Assembly: GCF_049310885.1 (NCBI RefSeq)
Contig: NZ_JBMDYO010000012.1
Location: 1-49,050 of the forward strand
Length of the DNA: 49,050 nucleotides
DNA from: CAYZJV01 sp049310885
GTDB taxonomy: Bacteria; Spirochaetota; Spirochaetia; Sphaerochaetales; Sphaerochaetaceae
Direction: 5' to 3'
Shown: piece after piece, positions 1 to 8,229 of the stretch
Layout of the letters: each line of letters opens with the position of its first letter
Numbering within the stretch: the first letter of the stretch is position 1
Made by a program: the position numbers and the translations under genes
The notes under the pieces: generated by a model
Seen by the model: only the letters and a program-made list of their open reading frames with translations
The model's database searches: none
Told to the model about the DNA's origin: nothing

Positions 1-228
1 TCTCGCGGCACCTGCTCTCCAGCCGGCGCCTCAAACGTTAGCTTTCACTTCGTTCGTGAATTGACTTGGAAGCCCTTACACTTCCTGAACAACTTTCGTT
101 GTTCGCATTCTGACCAACAACCTTTTCAGGTAATCGTCGTCATGCATATCCTTCCTTCTCTTCTCTCATATCTCTGTCAAAAAACCAGCCATTCAGGCTC
201 ACGATCCAAGGAGTTATCCTTGAAGCGC
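1..228 (-). ncRNA. Structured leader of a minus-strand transcript leaving the window
   Basis: No believable protein is encoded here. Three short perfect stem-loops follow one another: TTCAC/GTGAA around 44-60, GGAAG/CTTCC around 67-84, and GAACAAC/GTTGTTC around 88-105. The last closes with a GAAA tetraloop when read on the minus strand. A strong promoter lies just upstream on that strand, so this looks like the 5' leader of a stable RNA, plausibly an rRNA operon beginning beyond base 1. The rRNA itself is not in the window, so that part is inference. Bases 106-228 hold nothing else I recognise. Confidence 0.4.
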
Positions 229-234
229 TCGACC

Positions 235-264
235 TTTATAACAGATTTCAATTCTTAGTGTCAA
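235..264 (-). promoter_or_regulatory. Strong sigma-70-type promoter driving the left-edge leader
   Basis: Read on the minus strand, a perfect -35 TTGACA (264-259) is followed after 18 bases by the -10 TATAAA (240-235). This is among the best promoter matches in the window. It points out of the left edge and would start transcription near base 228. A second TTGACA at 180-175 lacks a good -10. Confidence 0.6.
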
Positions 265-358
265 TACTGAATTTCCACTATTTCTGATTTTCATCTGTCA
301 TTCGTCAAAACCATCGTGATTGTCGATACAATCTTGAACTGTTTTGCCTGAGCAACGA

Positions 359-397
359 GGGGGATACTACCCGTTTTATACAAATACGTCTAGGGGG
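359..397. other. G-tract element resembling the rex/hydrogenase intergenic repeat
   Basis: This intergenic stretch between pgsA and the left-edge promoter carries two GGGGG tracts on the plus strand. The last 21 bases share 16 positions with the palindrome at 10379-10413: TAT, then AAATAC, then TAGGGGG with identical spacing. No coding potential was found between 265 and 444. The role is unknown. Confidence 0.3.
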
Positions 398-444
398 TTT
401 TACAAAAATTTAAAAAAAATCTTGCAAAAACACAAAACTCATGC

Positions 445-1041
445 TTATCGGCTCAGATGAGACAATGCTCCATTGGTAAAGATAGAAACAAGATAGGTGG
501 CGAAAGAGGCTAAAGATGCCAAGGCTGCCAACGCGAATACAACCAACAGCAGCGGTTCTGCCCACACCATCCAATCTGAACTTTCCATGATTCTTGATGC
601 TGAAACATAGAGAATCCCTACAATTCCAGAAATCGCATACATCACTGCCTTGGACTTACCCCAGATATTTGCTGCGACCGCTTTACCAGTTCCCATCATC
701 AACATCCGGAGAAAAACTATTGAGAATTCCCGCCACATGATTATGGCGAAAGCCCACACTGGCATTATCTGGACTCCAAGGAAACAGACAAAATAGGTCA
801 ATCGACTTAATGTATCCGCAAATGGATCCATAACCTTACCAAGATCGGTCACAAGATGATATTTCCTTGCAATAATTCCATCGAGAAGGTCTGAAAGTTC
901 AGTAAGCGCATAGAGAATGATCAACAGTACGACTGAAAGAAGGTCCAACTCTCTTCCAAACCATTCAGGAAGAAAAAAAACAATGAAAAACAATGGAGCC
1001 ATAATCAGCCTGCTGATGGTAAGCTTATTCGGTAAATTCAT
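445..1041 (-). CDS. pgsA: CDP-alcohol phosphatidyltransferase (PgsA-type)
   Basis: This 198-residue integral membrane enzyme probably joins CDP-diacylglycerol to glycerol-3-phosphate, giving phosphatidylglycerol phosphate, the first committed step to phosphatidylglycerol. The full CDP-alcohol signature is present: D54-G55-x2-A58-R59-x8-G68-x3-D72-x3-D76, whose aspartates bind the metal and CDP. Hydrophobic segments fill most of the rest, and the length is normal for the family. A good ribosome site (AGGGGG) precedes the ATG. It follows the carboxypeptidase gene by one base, so it is the last gene of the thrS operon. Substrate choice within the family (glycerol-P, serine or inositol) is inferred from overall similarity. 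Confidence 0.85.
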   Translation of the reverse strand: MNLPNKLTISRLIMAPLFFIVFFLPEWFGRELDLLSVVLLIILYALTELSDLLDGIIARKYHLVTDLGKVMDPFADTLSRLTYFVCFLGVQIMPVWAFAIIMWREFSIVFLRMLMMGTGKAVAANIWGKSKAVMYAISGIVGILYVSASRIMESSDWMVWAEPLLLVVFALAALASLASFATYLVSIFTNGALSHLSR

Positions 1042-1042
1042 C

Positions 1043-2557
1043 TTAGAGACCCCCTACATATTTTTCGGTAAGATAATCATTGAAGTGTCGGGCATCCAAA
1101 GCTGATCCCGTGACCTTCAATAGCAGCTCCTTTGGTTTATATAAAGCCCCGAAGCGAAGGATCTGTGTATCCAACCACTCTCGGATAGGAGTGAAATCAC
1201 CGGTAGATACTGTGTAATCTACATCAATATCCTTTTTCATAGTATGGAGAATTTGTGCTCCATACAAATTACCCAATGCATACGTGGGAAAGTACCCCAA
1301 TTCACCCATTGACCAGTGCACATCCTGCAATACGCCTTCACGATCAGTCTGCGGCCGGATTCCCAAAAGCGAAACCATGGCATCGTTCCAAGCTTCAGGT
1401 AGATTTTGTACTGCCAATTCACCAGATAACAATTTCCTCTCCAATTCAAATCGTAAAATGATGTGGAGGCCGTAAGTTACCTCATCGGCATCGACACGGA
1501 TACATGAAGGTTTGACAATATTGATGGCATCGACAAAACCATCTAATCCAATTCCCTCCAGTTGAATAGGGAATATGTCCTTAAATCGTGGAAAAAAATG
1601 GCTCCAGAAAGCCTTGCTTCGACCTATCATATTCTCCCACAATCGACTTTGGCTCTCATGGAATGCAAGAGACGCCCCATTGGCAAGACATGTTCCCTTT
1701 GTCATTTCATTGGAGGCACCCATCTCATACAGAGCATGTCCTCCTTCGTGGATAGATGAGAATAGCGGACTGGTAACACTGGGCTCGGTATATCGCGTAG
1801 TGATCCGGATATCATCAGCTCCTAGGCTAATTGTATACGGATGAGCAGAAATACCAGAAATACCCCGATTCCAATCAAAGCCCATGGCATCAAGAACAAC
1901 TTTTCCAAAAGAGGCTTGCTTATCCTGTGCATAGGTACTATAGAGAAATGTATCATCTATATTGCGCCTAGCATCACCTAACCGATCCAACACGACATGA
2001 ATATCCCGTTTCATTTGTGTGAATAAAGAATCGACTTCAGCTGTAGTTGTTCCTGGTTCGAATACATCGAGAAGAGCATCATATGGATCATCGCTGTATC
2101 CATAACGGGAAGCTTTTTCTTGTACCATTGCGATTATCGAAGTTAGAGTCTCTTGATAAATGGAGAAATCATTCTCTTCCCGCGCCTTAGCCCACACATG
2201 GTGGGCTTTCCCTGTGAGTTCAGAAAATTTTTGCACAAAATCGCCATCCAGTTTCCTGTCACGGTTCCATGCCCGAAAATAGTTCCGCACAATGCCTCGG
2301 GAACGATCATCCAAAGATTCATCACCTTCATCGTCTGACTCAGAAGCACCTAAAGTCGAAAGAAGCTCTCCCATTTCATCTGAAGAAGTCAGCTCGTATA
2401 TCTTTCTATCAATCAAACCGAGCTGTCTAGCCCGCTCCTCAGACCCCCCGGATGGAATTACATCCTGGTCCCAGACCAGCACACCATTAATGTGAGAAAG
2501 AAGAACCACTTCCCTATCGATCTCTTCCAGTCTCTTCAATGCGTTTTGTAACAACAT
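1043..2557 (-). CDS. M32-family metallocarboxypeptidase (carboxypeptidase Taq)
   Basis: A cytoplasmic zinc carboxypeptidase of about 504 residues, the usual size for family M32, trimming C-terminal residues from peptides. The zinc site HEGGH lies near residue 270 within SIHEGGHALYE. The family-typical segments HPYTISLG and HESQSRLWEN flank it. The ATG at 2557 has AGGTGG eight to nine bases upstream. A GTG at 2569, directly after the thrS stop, is the alternative start. The gene is packed between thrS and pgsA and is therefore probably under the same T-box control. Confidence 0.9.
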   Translation of the reverse strand: MLLQNALKRLEEIDREVVLLSHINGVLVWDQDVIPSGGSEERARQLGLIDRKIYELTSSDEMGELLSTLGASESDDEGDESLDDRSRGIVRNYFRAWNRDRKLDGDFVQKFSELTGKAHHVWAKAREENDFSIYQETLTSIIAMVQEKASRYGYSDDPYDALLDVFEPGTTTAEVDSLFTQMKRDIHVVLDRLGDARRNIDDTFLYSTYAQDKQASFGKVVLDAMGFDWNRGISGISAHPYTISLGADDIRITTRYTEPSVTSPLFSSIHEGGHALYEMGASNEMTKGTCLANGASLAFHESQSRLWENMIGRSKAFWSHFFPRFKDIFPIQLEGIGLDGFVDAINIVKPSCIRVDADEVTYGLHIILRFELERKLLSGELAVQNLPEAWNDAMVSLLGIRPQTDREGVLQDVHWSMGELGYFPTYALGNLYGAQILHTMKKDIDVDYTVSTGDFTPIREWLDTQILRFGALYKPKELLLKVTGSALDARHFNDYLTEKYVGGL

Positions 2558-2569
2558 AGGGCATCCCAC

Positions 2570-4321
2570 CTACAACGACTGCTTGGTGCCAATACGCTCA
2601 TGGAGCATTGACACATAAGCCGAGAGCTCTATCCCGTTCTCTTGCTTCCCGTCTCTATATCGTACAGAGACAGCCCTAGCCTCCTGTTCTCGTTCCCCAA
2701 GAACTAACATATGGGGAACCTTCATTTTCTGGGCATTACGGATCTTTGCATTCATCCGATCATCGCTATCATCCAAATAGACTCTGATACCTTGTGATTT
2801 CAATTCTTGGAGCACTTCATTGGCATAGCCGTTAAAGATTTCAGAGACCGGGATCACACAGACCTGTTCAGGAGCGAGCCAGAGGGGGAACGCTCCAGCA
2901 TAATGCTCGAGAAGTACCCCGAAGAAACGCTCAATGGAGCCAAGGAGAGCTCGATGAATCATGTAAGGTCGTTTTTCGACTCCATCGGAATCTACAAAAG
3001 TCATATTGAAGCGTTCAGGCTCATTGAAATCGAATTGGATGGTAGACAATTGCCACTCCCTACCAATAGCGTCCTTGATTTTCAAATCGATCTTTGGTCC
3101 ATAGAATGCACCACCACCTTCATCGACTCCATATTCCAACCCTTCTGCTTCGATTGCTTTTCTGAGCGATTCAGTCGCCGCATCCCAACGTTGTGGTTCT
3201 CCGACGCTTTTTTCCGGGCGAGTTGAGAGATAGGCTCCAATCTCCTCAAACCCAAAAGAACGGAGCATAAACAGGGAGAAACGCAACACTTCGCGGATCT
3301 CTGCATCCATCTGTTCGGGAGTGCAGAAGATATGGGCATCATCCTGGGTAAATCCGCGAACTCGGAGAAGTCCATGTAGCGCCCCAGCCTTTTCATAGCG
3401 GTAAACAGTTCCTAACTCAGCCCAACGGAAAGGCAAATCACGGTACGAATGCTTTGAATTGCGATAAATCATAATATGAAAAGGACAGTTCATAGGCTTT
3501 GCATAATAGTCTGCCTTATCCATCTCCATAGATGAATACATGCTTTCCTTATAAAATCCAAGATGTCCGGAAGTCTCCCAAAGCCACGCTTTTCCTACAT
3601 GGGGAGTGTATACCATTTCGTACCCATTGGCGTAATGTTGATCCTTCCAGAAATTTTCAATCGCCATACGAATACGTGCGCCTCTGGGATGCCAATAGAC
3701 CAGACCGGGGCCTGCCTCTTCGTGGAAGCTGAACAGGTCAAGTTCCTTTCCGAGCCGGCGATGGTCCCGCTTCTCGATTTCCTCGAGTTTCTGGAGATAG
3801 AGCCTAAGATCTTTCGGATTTGTCCAAGCTGTCGCATAGATACGGGTAAGCATTGGATTGGTCTCCTTCCCTCTCCAATAGGCACCTGCAGTGTTCAGTA
3901 ATTTGAATGCTTCAGGATTGAGCTCCTTGGTGGATTCCACATGAGGCCCTCGACAGAGATCTGTAAAACCACCTTGATTGTAGAGAGAGACCTCCTCATC
4001 GGCTGGGATGGCATCAATCAACTCTTGCTTGTAAATCTGATCAGAAAACATTTTCTTTGCCTCATCCCTTGAGACTACAATTCTTTTGAATTCCTTATCT
4101 TCTTTTATGATCTGCTTCATCCGCTCAGTTATTTCGTCCAGATCTTCTGGTGTTAAAGCCCGTGGAAGATCAAAATCATAATAGAAACCGTTGTCAATTG
4201 CTGGACCGATAGCAATTTGTGCCGATGGAAACATCTGCAAGACTGCTTCTGCCATAACGTGAGACATCGAATGCCGTACACGATCCAGTCTCTCATTCGC
4301 ATTCTCTTTATTCTTTGCCAT
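2570..4321 (-). CDS. thrS: Threonyl-tRNA synthetase, TGS-less form
   Basis: Charges tRNA-Thr with threonine in the cytoplasm. At 583 residues it is about 60 shorter than the E. coli enzyme because the N-terminal TGS domain is missing. The protein starts almost directly in the editing domain (H17-x3-H21, then CRGPH near residue 125). The class II catalytic core follows, with GFYKESMY, MNCPFHIMIY and RVRGFTQDDAHIFC, then the anticodon-binding domain. Borrelia and Treponema ThrS are similarly short as I recall, which supports a spirochaete. The start follows GAGGAG. A T-box leader lies upstream. Confidence 0.97.
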   Translation of the reverse strand: MAKNKENANERLDRVRHSMSHVMAEAVLQMFPSAQIAIGPAIDNGFYYDFDLPRALTPEDLDEITERMKQIIKEDKEFKRIVVSRDEAKKMFSDQIYKQELIDAIPADEEVSLYNQGGFTDLCRGPHVESTKELNPEAFKLLNTAGAYWRGKETNPMLTRIYATAWTNPKDLRLYLQKLEEIEKRDHRRLGKELDLFSFHEEAGPGLVYWHPRGARIRMAIENFWKDQHYANGYEMVYTPHVGKAWLWETSGHLGFYKESMYSSMEMDKADYYAKPMNCPFHIMIYRNSKHSYRDLPFRWAELGTVYRYEKAGALHGLLRVRGFTQDDAHIFCTPEQMDAEIREVLRFSLFMLRSFGFEEIGAYLSTRPEKSVGEPQRWDAATESLRKAIEAEGLEYGVDEGGGAFYGPKIDLKIKDAIGREWQLSTIQFDFNEPERFNMTFVDSDGVEKRPYMIHRALLGSIERFFGVLLEHYAGAFPLWLAPEQVCVIPVSEIFNGYANEVLQELKSQGIRVYLDDSDDRMNAKIRNAQKMKVPHMLVLGEREQEARAVSVRYRDGKQENGIELSAYVSMLHERIGTKQSL

Positions 4322-4361
4322 ATCAACTCCTCATGCCCCTTAGGGCTTCTATCCGTATGTA

Positions 4362-4680
4362 TAAAAAGACCTCCACAGTCTTGTCCTATCCAACGTACAC
4401 CCTCGGCGCACGATTTGGTAAGGACGAGAACATGGAGGCCATGTTTCCGCGGTTCCACCTTACTTCCCATAGCGATACAGTCACATCACTATGAGCACTC
4501 ATTTCATCCTTGTTCGCCAGGACATACGGCAAGCCTACTTGGTAATATTACTGTTCGACTCACAGCTCCGGAGTGGTTTTCATCGACAACCGACAGACAT
4601 CTCACACCCAACCGGAAACCCGGAAGGACATCCTCTCACAGACGGTTTGGTCCGATTACTCGTCTCCTTCTCAGCTACTA
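4362..4680 (-). promoter_or_regulatory. T-box riboswitch, threonine-specific, upstream of thrS
   Basis: Read on the minus strand, the leader has the hallmark T-box AAGGTGGAACCGCG at 4461-4448. It is followed by the matching CTCGTCCTT that closes the antiterminator, with TGGA as the bulge that pairs with the uncharged tRNA end. Stem I is recognisable: GGAG (4667-4664) pairs with CTCC (4573-4570), and ATCG with CGAT above. The internal loop carries AGTA (4660-4657) opposite GAAA-ACC-A, giving ACC (4577-4575), a threonine codon, as specifier. A terminator-like hairpin AAGAC/GTCTT with a T run lies at 4382-4363. Uncharged tRNA-Thr should therefore raise thrS transcription. Confidence 0.88.
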
Positions 4681-4685
4681 GACCA

Positions 4686-4714
4686 ATAGTGTGGATGATT
4701 TGAAATAATGTCAA
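4686..4714 (-). promoter_or_regulatory. Promoter of the thrS operon
   Basis: On the minus strand a perfect TTGACA (4714-4709) stands 17 bases from a weak -10 CACTAT (4691-4686). The expected start is near 4679, just before Stem I of the T-box. Confidence 0.5.
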
Positions 4715-4751
4715 GCGGACACTTGGGTTAGATTTTTGATTTTGAGGAAAC

Positions 4752-4768
4752 TTCCCAATGATTGGGAA
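4752..4768 (-). terminator. Possible terminator of the hydrogen operon
   Basis: A perfect 7-base stem TTCCCAA/TTGGGAA with a 3-base loop sits between the end of the msrC-like gene and the thrS promoter. The T tract on the minus strand is poor, so termination here is uncertain. Confidence 0.4.
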
Positions 4769-4794
4769 TTTTCTTTCAACGCGAAACCATTAGT

Positions 4795-5298
4795 CTAAGG
4801 ATAGATGCGACTGATGATATTTGCGGCATCTTGAAAGAACTGGACATCCATATCTGTGAACCTATTAATGGTTGGGCTATCCACATCGAGAACTCCTACG
4901 ACTTCATCATCAATAAAGAGCGGAACTACCACTTCACTCCTGCTGTTCGCATCACATGCTATATGACCAGGGAAAGTCGTTACATCAGCTACTACTATAG
5001 TCTTTTTTTCTTGCCATGCAGTTCCACAAACACCTTTCCCCTTTGTGATAGTGACACAGGCTGGAGCTCCCTGAAAAGGTCCAAGAACCAGCCTAGATTC
5101 TCCAAATTGATCATCAACCAGATAAAATCCTAGCCAGTTGATGTCATGCAGATACCACGTCAGAAGCGCACTCGCATTGGAAAGCGAAGAAATTCTTCCA
5201 AGAAAAGAAGAGTCCCTGTAAGTTACTAAGGATTCCAATTGATCCAAGATCTCGACATTATCGAATGAATCCTTCACCTTTTCCAATGGCTCAAACAT
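4795..5298 (-). CDS. msrC: Free methionine-(R)-sulfoxide reductase (GAF domain)
   Basis: A 167-residue single GAF-domain protein that reduces free methionine-R-sulfoxide. The family signature is nearly complete: FQGAPAC, GKGVCGTAW, then FPGHIACDANSRSE, giving the three conserved cysteines used in catalysis and disulfide relay. The gene starts eight bases inside the end of the hydrogenase gene and so is translationally linked to it. Its place at the end of a hydrogenase operon suggests oxidative-damage protection for oxygen-sensitive metabolism, which is inference. The start follows GGGAG at a longish spacing. Confidence 0.88.
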   Translation of the reverse strand: MFEPLEKVKDSFDNVEILDQLESLVTYRDSSFLGRISSLSNASALLTWYLHDINWLGFYLVDDQFGESRLVLGPFQGAPACVTITKGKGVCGTAWQEKKTIVVADVTTFPGHIACDANSRSEVVVPLFIDDEVVGVLDVDSPTINRFTDMDVQFFQDAANIISRIYP

Positions 5299-6757
5299 GC
5301 TTTTTATCTCCCAAGGGTTTAGTCCCCACTGTAGCTACATTGGCACCTTGACGCAAGCGGGTAGCGATCTTGGGATTCACCAGGACGCCTGGCCCCGCAA
5401 GACAACCGCCTTCACAGCACATGACTTCCACGAGATCAGCTTCAGGAGGCCGTTTTATCCAAGTCTTCATGAGCCGAACGGTCTTTCTATCAACACCGTT
5501 GATATTCATAGTTCGTACTGATTCGTTTGAACGACGAATCACAGCATGGGCAACCCCAGAGGGAAGTGCGAATTCACGACAATCCGCATAGAGAGACTCG
5601 TCAGTGTAAGGTTTTGCAACAACCATTTCCTTAACATCGATATCACGTGCAACGAACAGTGTAGCCAGCTCAGCGAAAGTCAGGACCGCATCAATCGATG
5701 CTATATTGGCAGCCTCCACTTTTTTTGCAATACACGGCCCAAGAAACACCTGTCTTGCTCCTGGGAATCTCTCAGAACACATCTGTGCGGTATACCCCAT
5801 AGGAGAAAGAGCCTTTGAACGTAATGGGCCAAGTGACGGTATATGAGTATCAACCAGTTGCATATAAGCAGGGCAACAACTGGTGGTCATGAATTTCTCA
5901 CCCTCCTTCAGTCGTAGTTGTACCTCTTTGGCCTCATGTCCGGCGGTAATATGGGCTCCCTCGGCTACTTCAACGACATCATGAAATCCCAAAGCCAACA
6001 ATCCTGCTTTGATCTGACCTAGGGATCCGGGAAATTGGCCTTCAATGGCTGGAGCAATCATCGCCACTACCCGTTCTTCTTCCTGAAGCATTCTTGCCAC
6101 GTGCATCACGGCACTCCTCTCGGCAATAGCCCCAAATGGACACGACCGGGAGCAATGACCACAATTAATGCACTTGTCTCGGTCGATCTCCACATATCCA
6201 TCGGCATTTTTATGGATAGCATCTACAGGACATACGGACTCACAAGGAACTGGAACATGAATTACGGCATGGAACGGGCAAACGTCGAGACATTTTCCAC
6301 ATTTTATACATCGTTGTTCATCAATTTTGGCTTTTCCATCAATGAAAACGATTGCCTCCTTTGGGCAATTAGCAAGACATGGTCGGGCAAAACAACCTCT
6401 ACAGGAATCGGTGATGCGGTATTGTTCATCTGGACAACTGCTACATCCAGGTGTAATAGTGGTCAAAGTAGGTATCGGGTTATTCTCGCTTGCGAGTGAT
6501 TCCTTGGCATACGAAGCTAAACTCTTGCATTCATCATCATTACGGTCGATATCGACACCCAACAGTGCCATGATTCGATAACGGACCATTGCCCGCTCTT
6601 TATACACACAGCAACGGTTGGGGTCCCTGTCTCGTGGAATTATTCGAATGGGAAGTGTGTCGATATCCTCTTCCAATTTTCCTGAAAAGTAGGCTTTCAA
6701 TACCTCGGATGCAATTCTACGCTTCATCAAAGTATACTGATTGTTAATTTCGAGCAT
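5291..6757 (-). CDS. [FeFe]-hydrogenase, catalytic, multi-cluster ferredoxin type
   Basis: This 488-residue cytoplasmic enzyme probably makes or consumes H2 with ferredoxin-level electrons. Residues 100-210 carry several 4Fe-4S motifs, including CIKCGKCLDVCP (150-161) and CINCGHCSRSCP (196-207). The H-cluster domain follows: TSCCP (292-296), GPCIAKK (340-346) and CCEGGCLAGPG near 455. Both cysteines of TSCCP are kept, including the proton-relay cysteine, so it should turn over. It overlaps the preceding ferredoxin gene by 14 bases and has a good GGGAGG ribosome site. The layout resembles group B hydrogenases rather than bifurcating HydABC; the group is my judgement. Confidence 0.85.
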   Translation of the reverse strand: MLEINNQYTLMKRRIASEVLKAYFSGKLEEDIDTLPIRIIPRDRDPNRCCVYKERAMVRYRIMALLGVDIDRNDDECKSLASYAKESLASENNPIPTLTTITPGCSSCPDEQYRITDSCRGCFARPCLANCPKEAIVFIDGKAKIDEQRCIKCGKCLDVCPFHAVIHVPVPCESVCPVDAIHKNADGYVEIDRDKCINCGHCSRSCPFGAIAERSAVMHVARMLQEEERVVAMIAPAIEGQFPGSLGQIKAGLLALGFHDVVEVAEGAHITAGHEAKEVQLRLKEGEKFMTTSCCPAYMQLVDTHIPSLGPLRSKALSPMGYTAQMCSERFPGARQVFLGPCIAKKVEAANIASIDAVLTFAELATLFVARDIDVKEMVVAKPYTDESLYADCREFALPSGVAHAVIRRSNESVRTMNINGVDRKTVRLMKTWIKRPPEADLVEVMCCEGGCLAGPGVLVNPKIATRLRQGANVATVGTKPLGDKKHV

Positions 6758-7013
6758 TCACAGCCTCCCAAAGTAGTTCAGCTAATTTACTTTGTGTCAC
6801 ATTTGGATGCACAATTCCTTCAATTTCAACAAAGGGTGCTTTCCAGTTCGGATCATCAGTCTTACATTTGCCAAGACACGAGGTTCCTTCTATATCGCAC
6901 AACCCCAATAGTTGCGGATCAAGAAAATCTTCATAGAGAAGTAAATCGGCTCCTCCTTGGACAAAACATGCTGTACCCACACAAATTTTCACTTCTACTC
7001 GCTTCTGTCCCAT
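6744..7013 (-). CDS. Thioredoxin-fold [2Fe-2S] ferredoxin (NuoE/HydC-like)
   Basis: An 89-residue protein equal to the C-terminal thioredoxin-like half of NuoE. The cluster ligands are visible as CVGTAC near residues 11-16 and CLGKC near residues 46-50. It probably passes electrons to or from the hydrogenase encoded immediately downstream, with which it overlaps. GGAGGGG precedes the ATG. It is the second such ferredoxin in the operon. The two have diverged (this one has an inserted DDPNWKAP segment), so they are unlikely to be a recent duplicate. Confidence 0.82.
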   Translation of the reverse strand: MGQKRVEVKICVGTACFVQGGADLLLYEDFLDPQLLGLCDIEGTSCLGKCKTDDPNWKAPFVEIEGIVHPNVTQSKLAELLWEAVNARN

Positions 7014-7035
7014 TACACCCCTCCAAAATCCATGA

Positions 7036-8229
7036 TTAGATATATTCTAATTCAGTCTCTTTCAAATACTGGTCTTCCAAAGCCTTCCTGATCCTTCCAA
7101 CGATAGTTCTCCGAATTCCAATTTCCACAGGAATATTGGGATCCTGATGAGCTTCATTGATCTTTGTTCCTACAATGAAAGATACTTGGTCACTATCGAG
7201 CAATATAGAAAGATACCTTCTTACAGCGTCGTTTGGCATCGTATTAAGGGGCGTCTTCTGCTCCAACGCAAAGGCGACTTTTCCCAGCGTCAACATACCC
7301 TCAGTGACCAAGTCAACCCCTTCCATGATAGAAGCAGGAGGCACCCCTTCAGACCAAGAAGAAAGATCGACTCTCACACGTCTTTCGAGAATTCGAGAGA
7401 CTATCTGTGCAGTCGTACCACCAGAAACGATTCGTTTCCCATTGAAGCGATTGATCCTATCAGCCAGATCCTCGTCCCGTTCTTTCTTATAGGGAGGACC
7501 TGTGACTATCAACGTCTTACGTGGACGCCGTACATACACGACAGCACAAGTTATATCATCCTTTGCGGCCATTCCATCTAATGCAAAAGCTTTTCGTGTA
7601 ATCGTTGCTGACAGCTCACGTGAGGAGATGTCGGGGTTCGTTCGCAGGATTTCCTGGATATATCCAGAGACACCAGAGAGTCTCCAGCCTAAAGGATATC
7701 TTGTACCCATACCTGATTGTGTAACCCCATCGGTGAATATGATCAAACGATCCCCCATTTTGAGCTGGAATAGGGATTGCCTTATAACCTCTTCCTTGAA
7801 GGCGCCTTCACGCTTGAGATCAATATTCTTAGCCTCAATAGCAACTTTTGAATCAGCGGAAAAATGTAAAGCAGGTGGATTGTCATACTCCACTAGTTGG
7901 ACAGTGATGGAATCCTCGTCTCCATACCGGATATCAGCAATAGTAAAGGTGGAATAGCTAATTTTCCTTTCACTACATACAGGCAAGGTATTCATGATGA
8001 TTTTCGCAGACTTTGTCAGATGCATGGGACTGAATGAGAGTTTATGAGCCATATGAGCAGTAAGATTTGCCAAGACATTAGCCTTCACTCCACTGCCGAG
8101 CCCATCGGAGAGCGTACAGACTATCTGGTTTGATTCCACATTCTTCGACTGGAGAAAGACATCTCCCCCAATCTTCTGCCCCCCCTTGTATGTCTGGTGA
8201 TAGTCCACATCAAGAAATATTTCCTTCAC
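7036..8229 (-). CDS. SpoIIE-type PP2C serine/threonine phosphatase
   Basis: A 397-residue protein with an N-terminal PP2C/SpoIIE phosphatase domain. Metal-binding aspartates are seen in LSDGLGSGVKA (near 42), IFTDGVTQSG (near 165) and AAKDDITCAVV (near 220). A C-terminal region of about 160 residues has no domain I recognise. It begins with GTG, overlapping the hydS stop as GTGA, so the two are translationally coupled. Such phosphatases accompany sensory hydrogenases in other fermentative anaerobes and are the probable output of HydS. The phosphoprotein target is not encoded nearby. Confidence 0.85.
   Translation of the reverse strand: MKEIFLDVDYHQTYKGGQKIGGDVFLQSKNVESNQIVCTLSDGLGSGVKANVLANLTAHMAHKLSFSPMHLTKSAKIIMNTLPVCSERKISYSTFTIADIRYGDEDSITVQLVEYDNPPALHFSADSKVAIEAKNIDLKREGAFKEEVIRQSLFQLKMGDRLIIFTDGVTQSGMGTRYPLGWRLSGVSGYIQEILRTNPDISSRELSATITRKAFALDGMAAKDDITCAVVYVRRPRKTLIVTGPPYKKERDEDLADRINRFNGKRIVSGGTTAQIVSRILERRVRVDLSSWSEGVPPASIMEGVDLVTEGMLTLGKVAFALEQKTPLNTMPNDAVRRYLSILLDSDQVSFIVGTKINEAHQDPNIPVEIGIRRTIVGRIRKALEDQYLKETELEYI

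Noticed and set aside
1..37. tRNA-Ser-like sequence on the minus strand (GGCGCCGGC...GGAGAG)
   Set aside because: It resembles a serine tRNA D-arm/anticodon region. The acceptor and D-arm 5' half are absent and the anticodon loop is one base short, so it is not a tRNA.
30..46. Possible integron attC-like core (AACGTTAGC)
   Set aside because: The core does not fit GTTRRRY, and no second half-site or integrase is visible.
4217..4681. Plus-strand open frame of about 150 codons upstream of thrS
   Set aside because: It lies antisense to the T-box leader and thrS start, with no ribosome site and no recognisable protein.
7147..7957. Several plus-strand frames over 100 codons inside the phosphatase and hydS genes
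   Set aside because: They are shadows of well-supported minus-strand genes and show no recognisable protein features.
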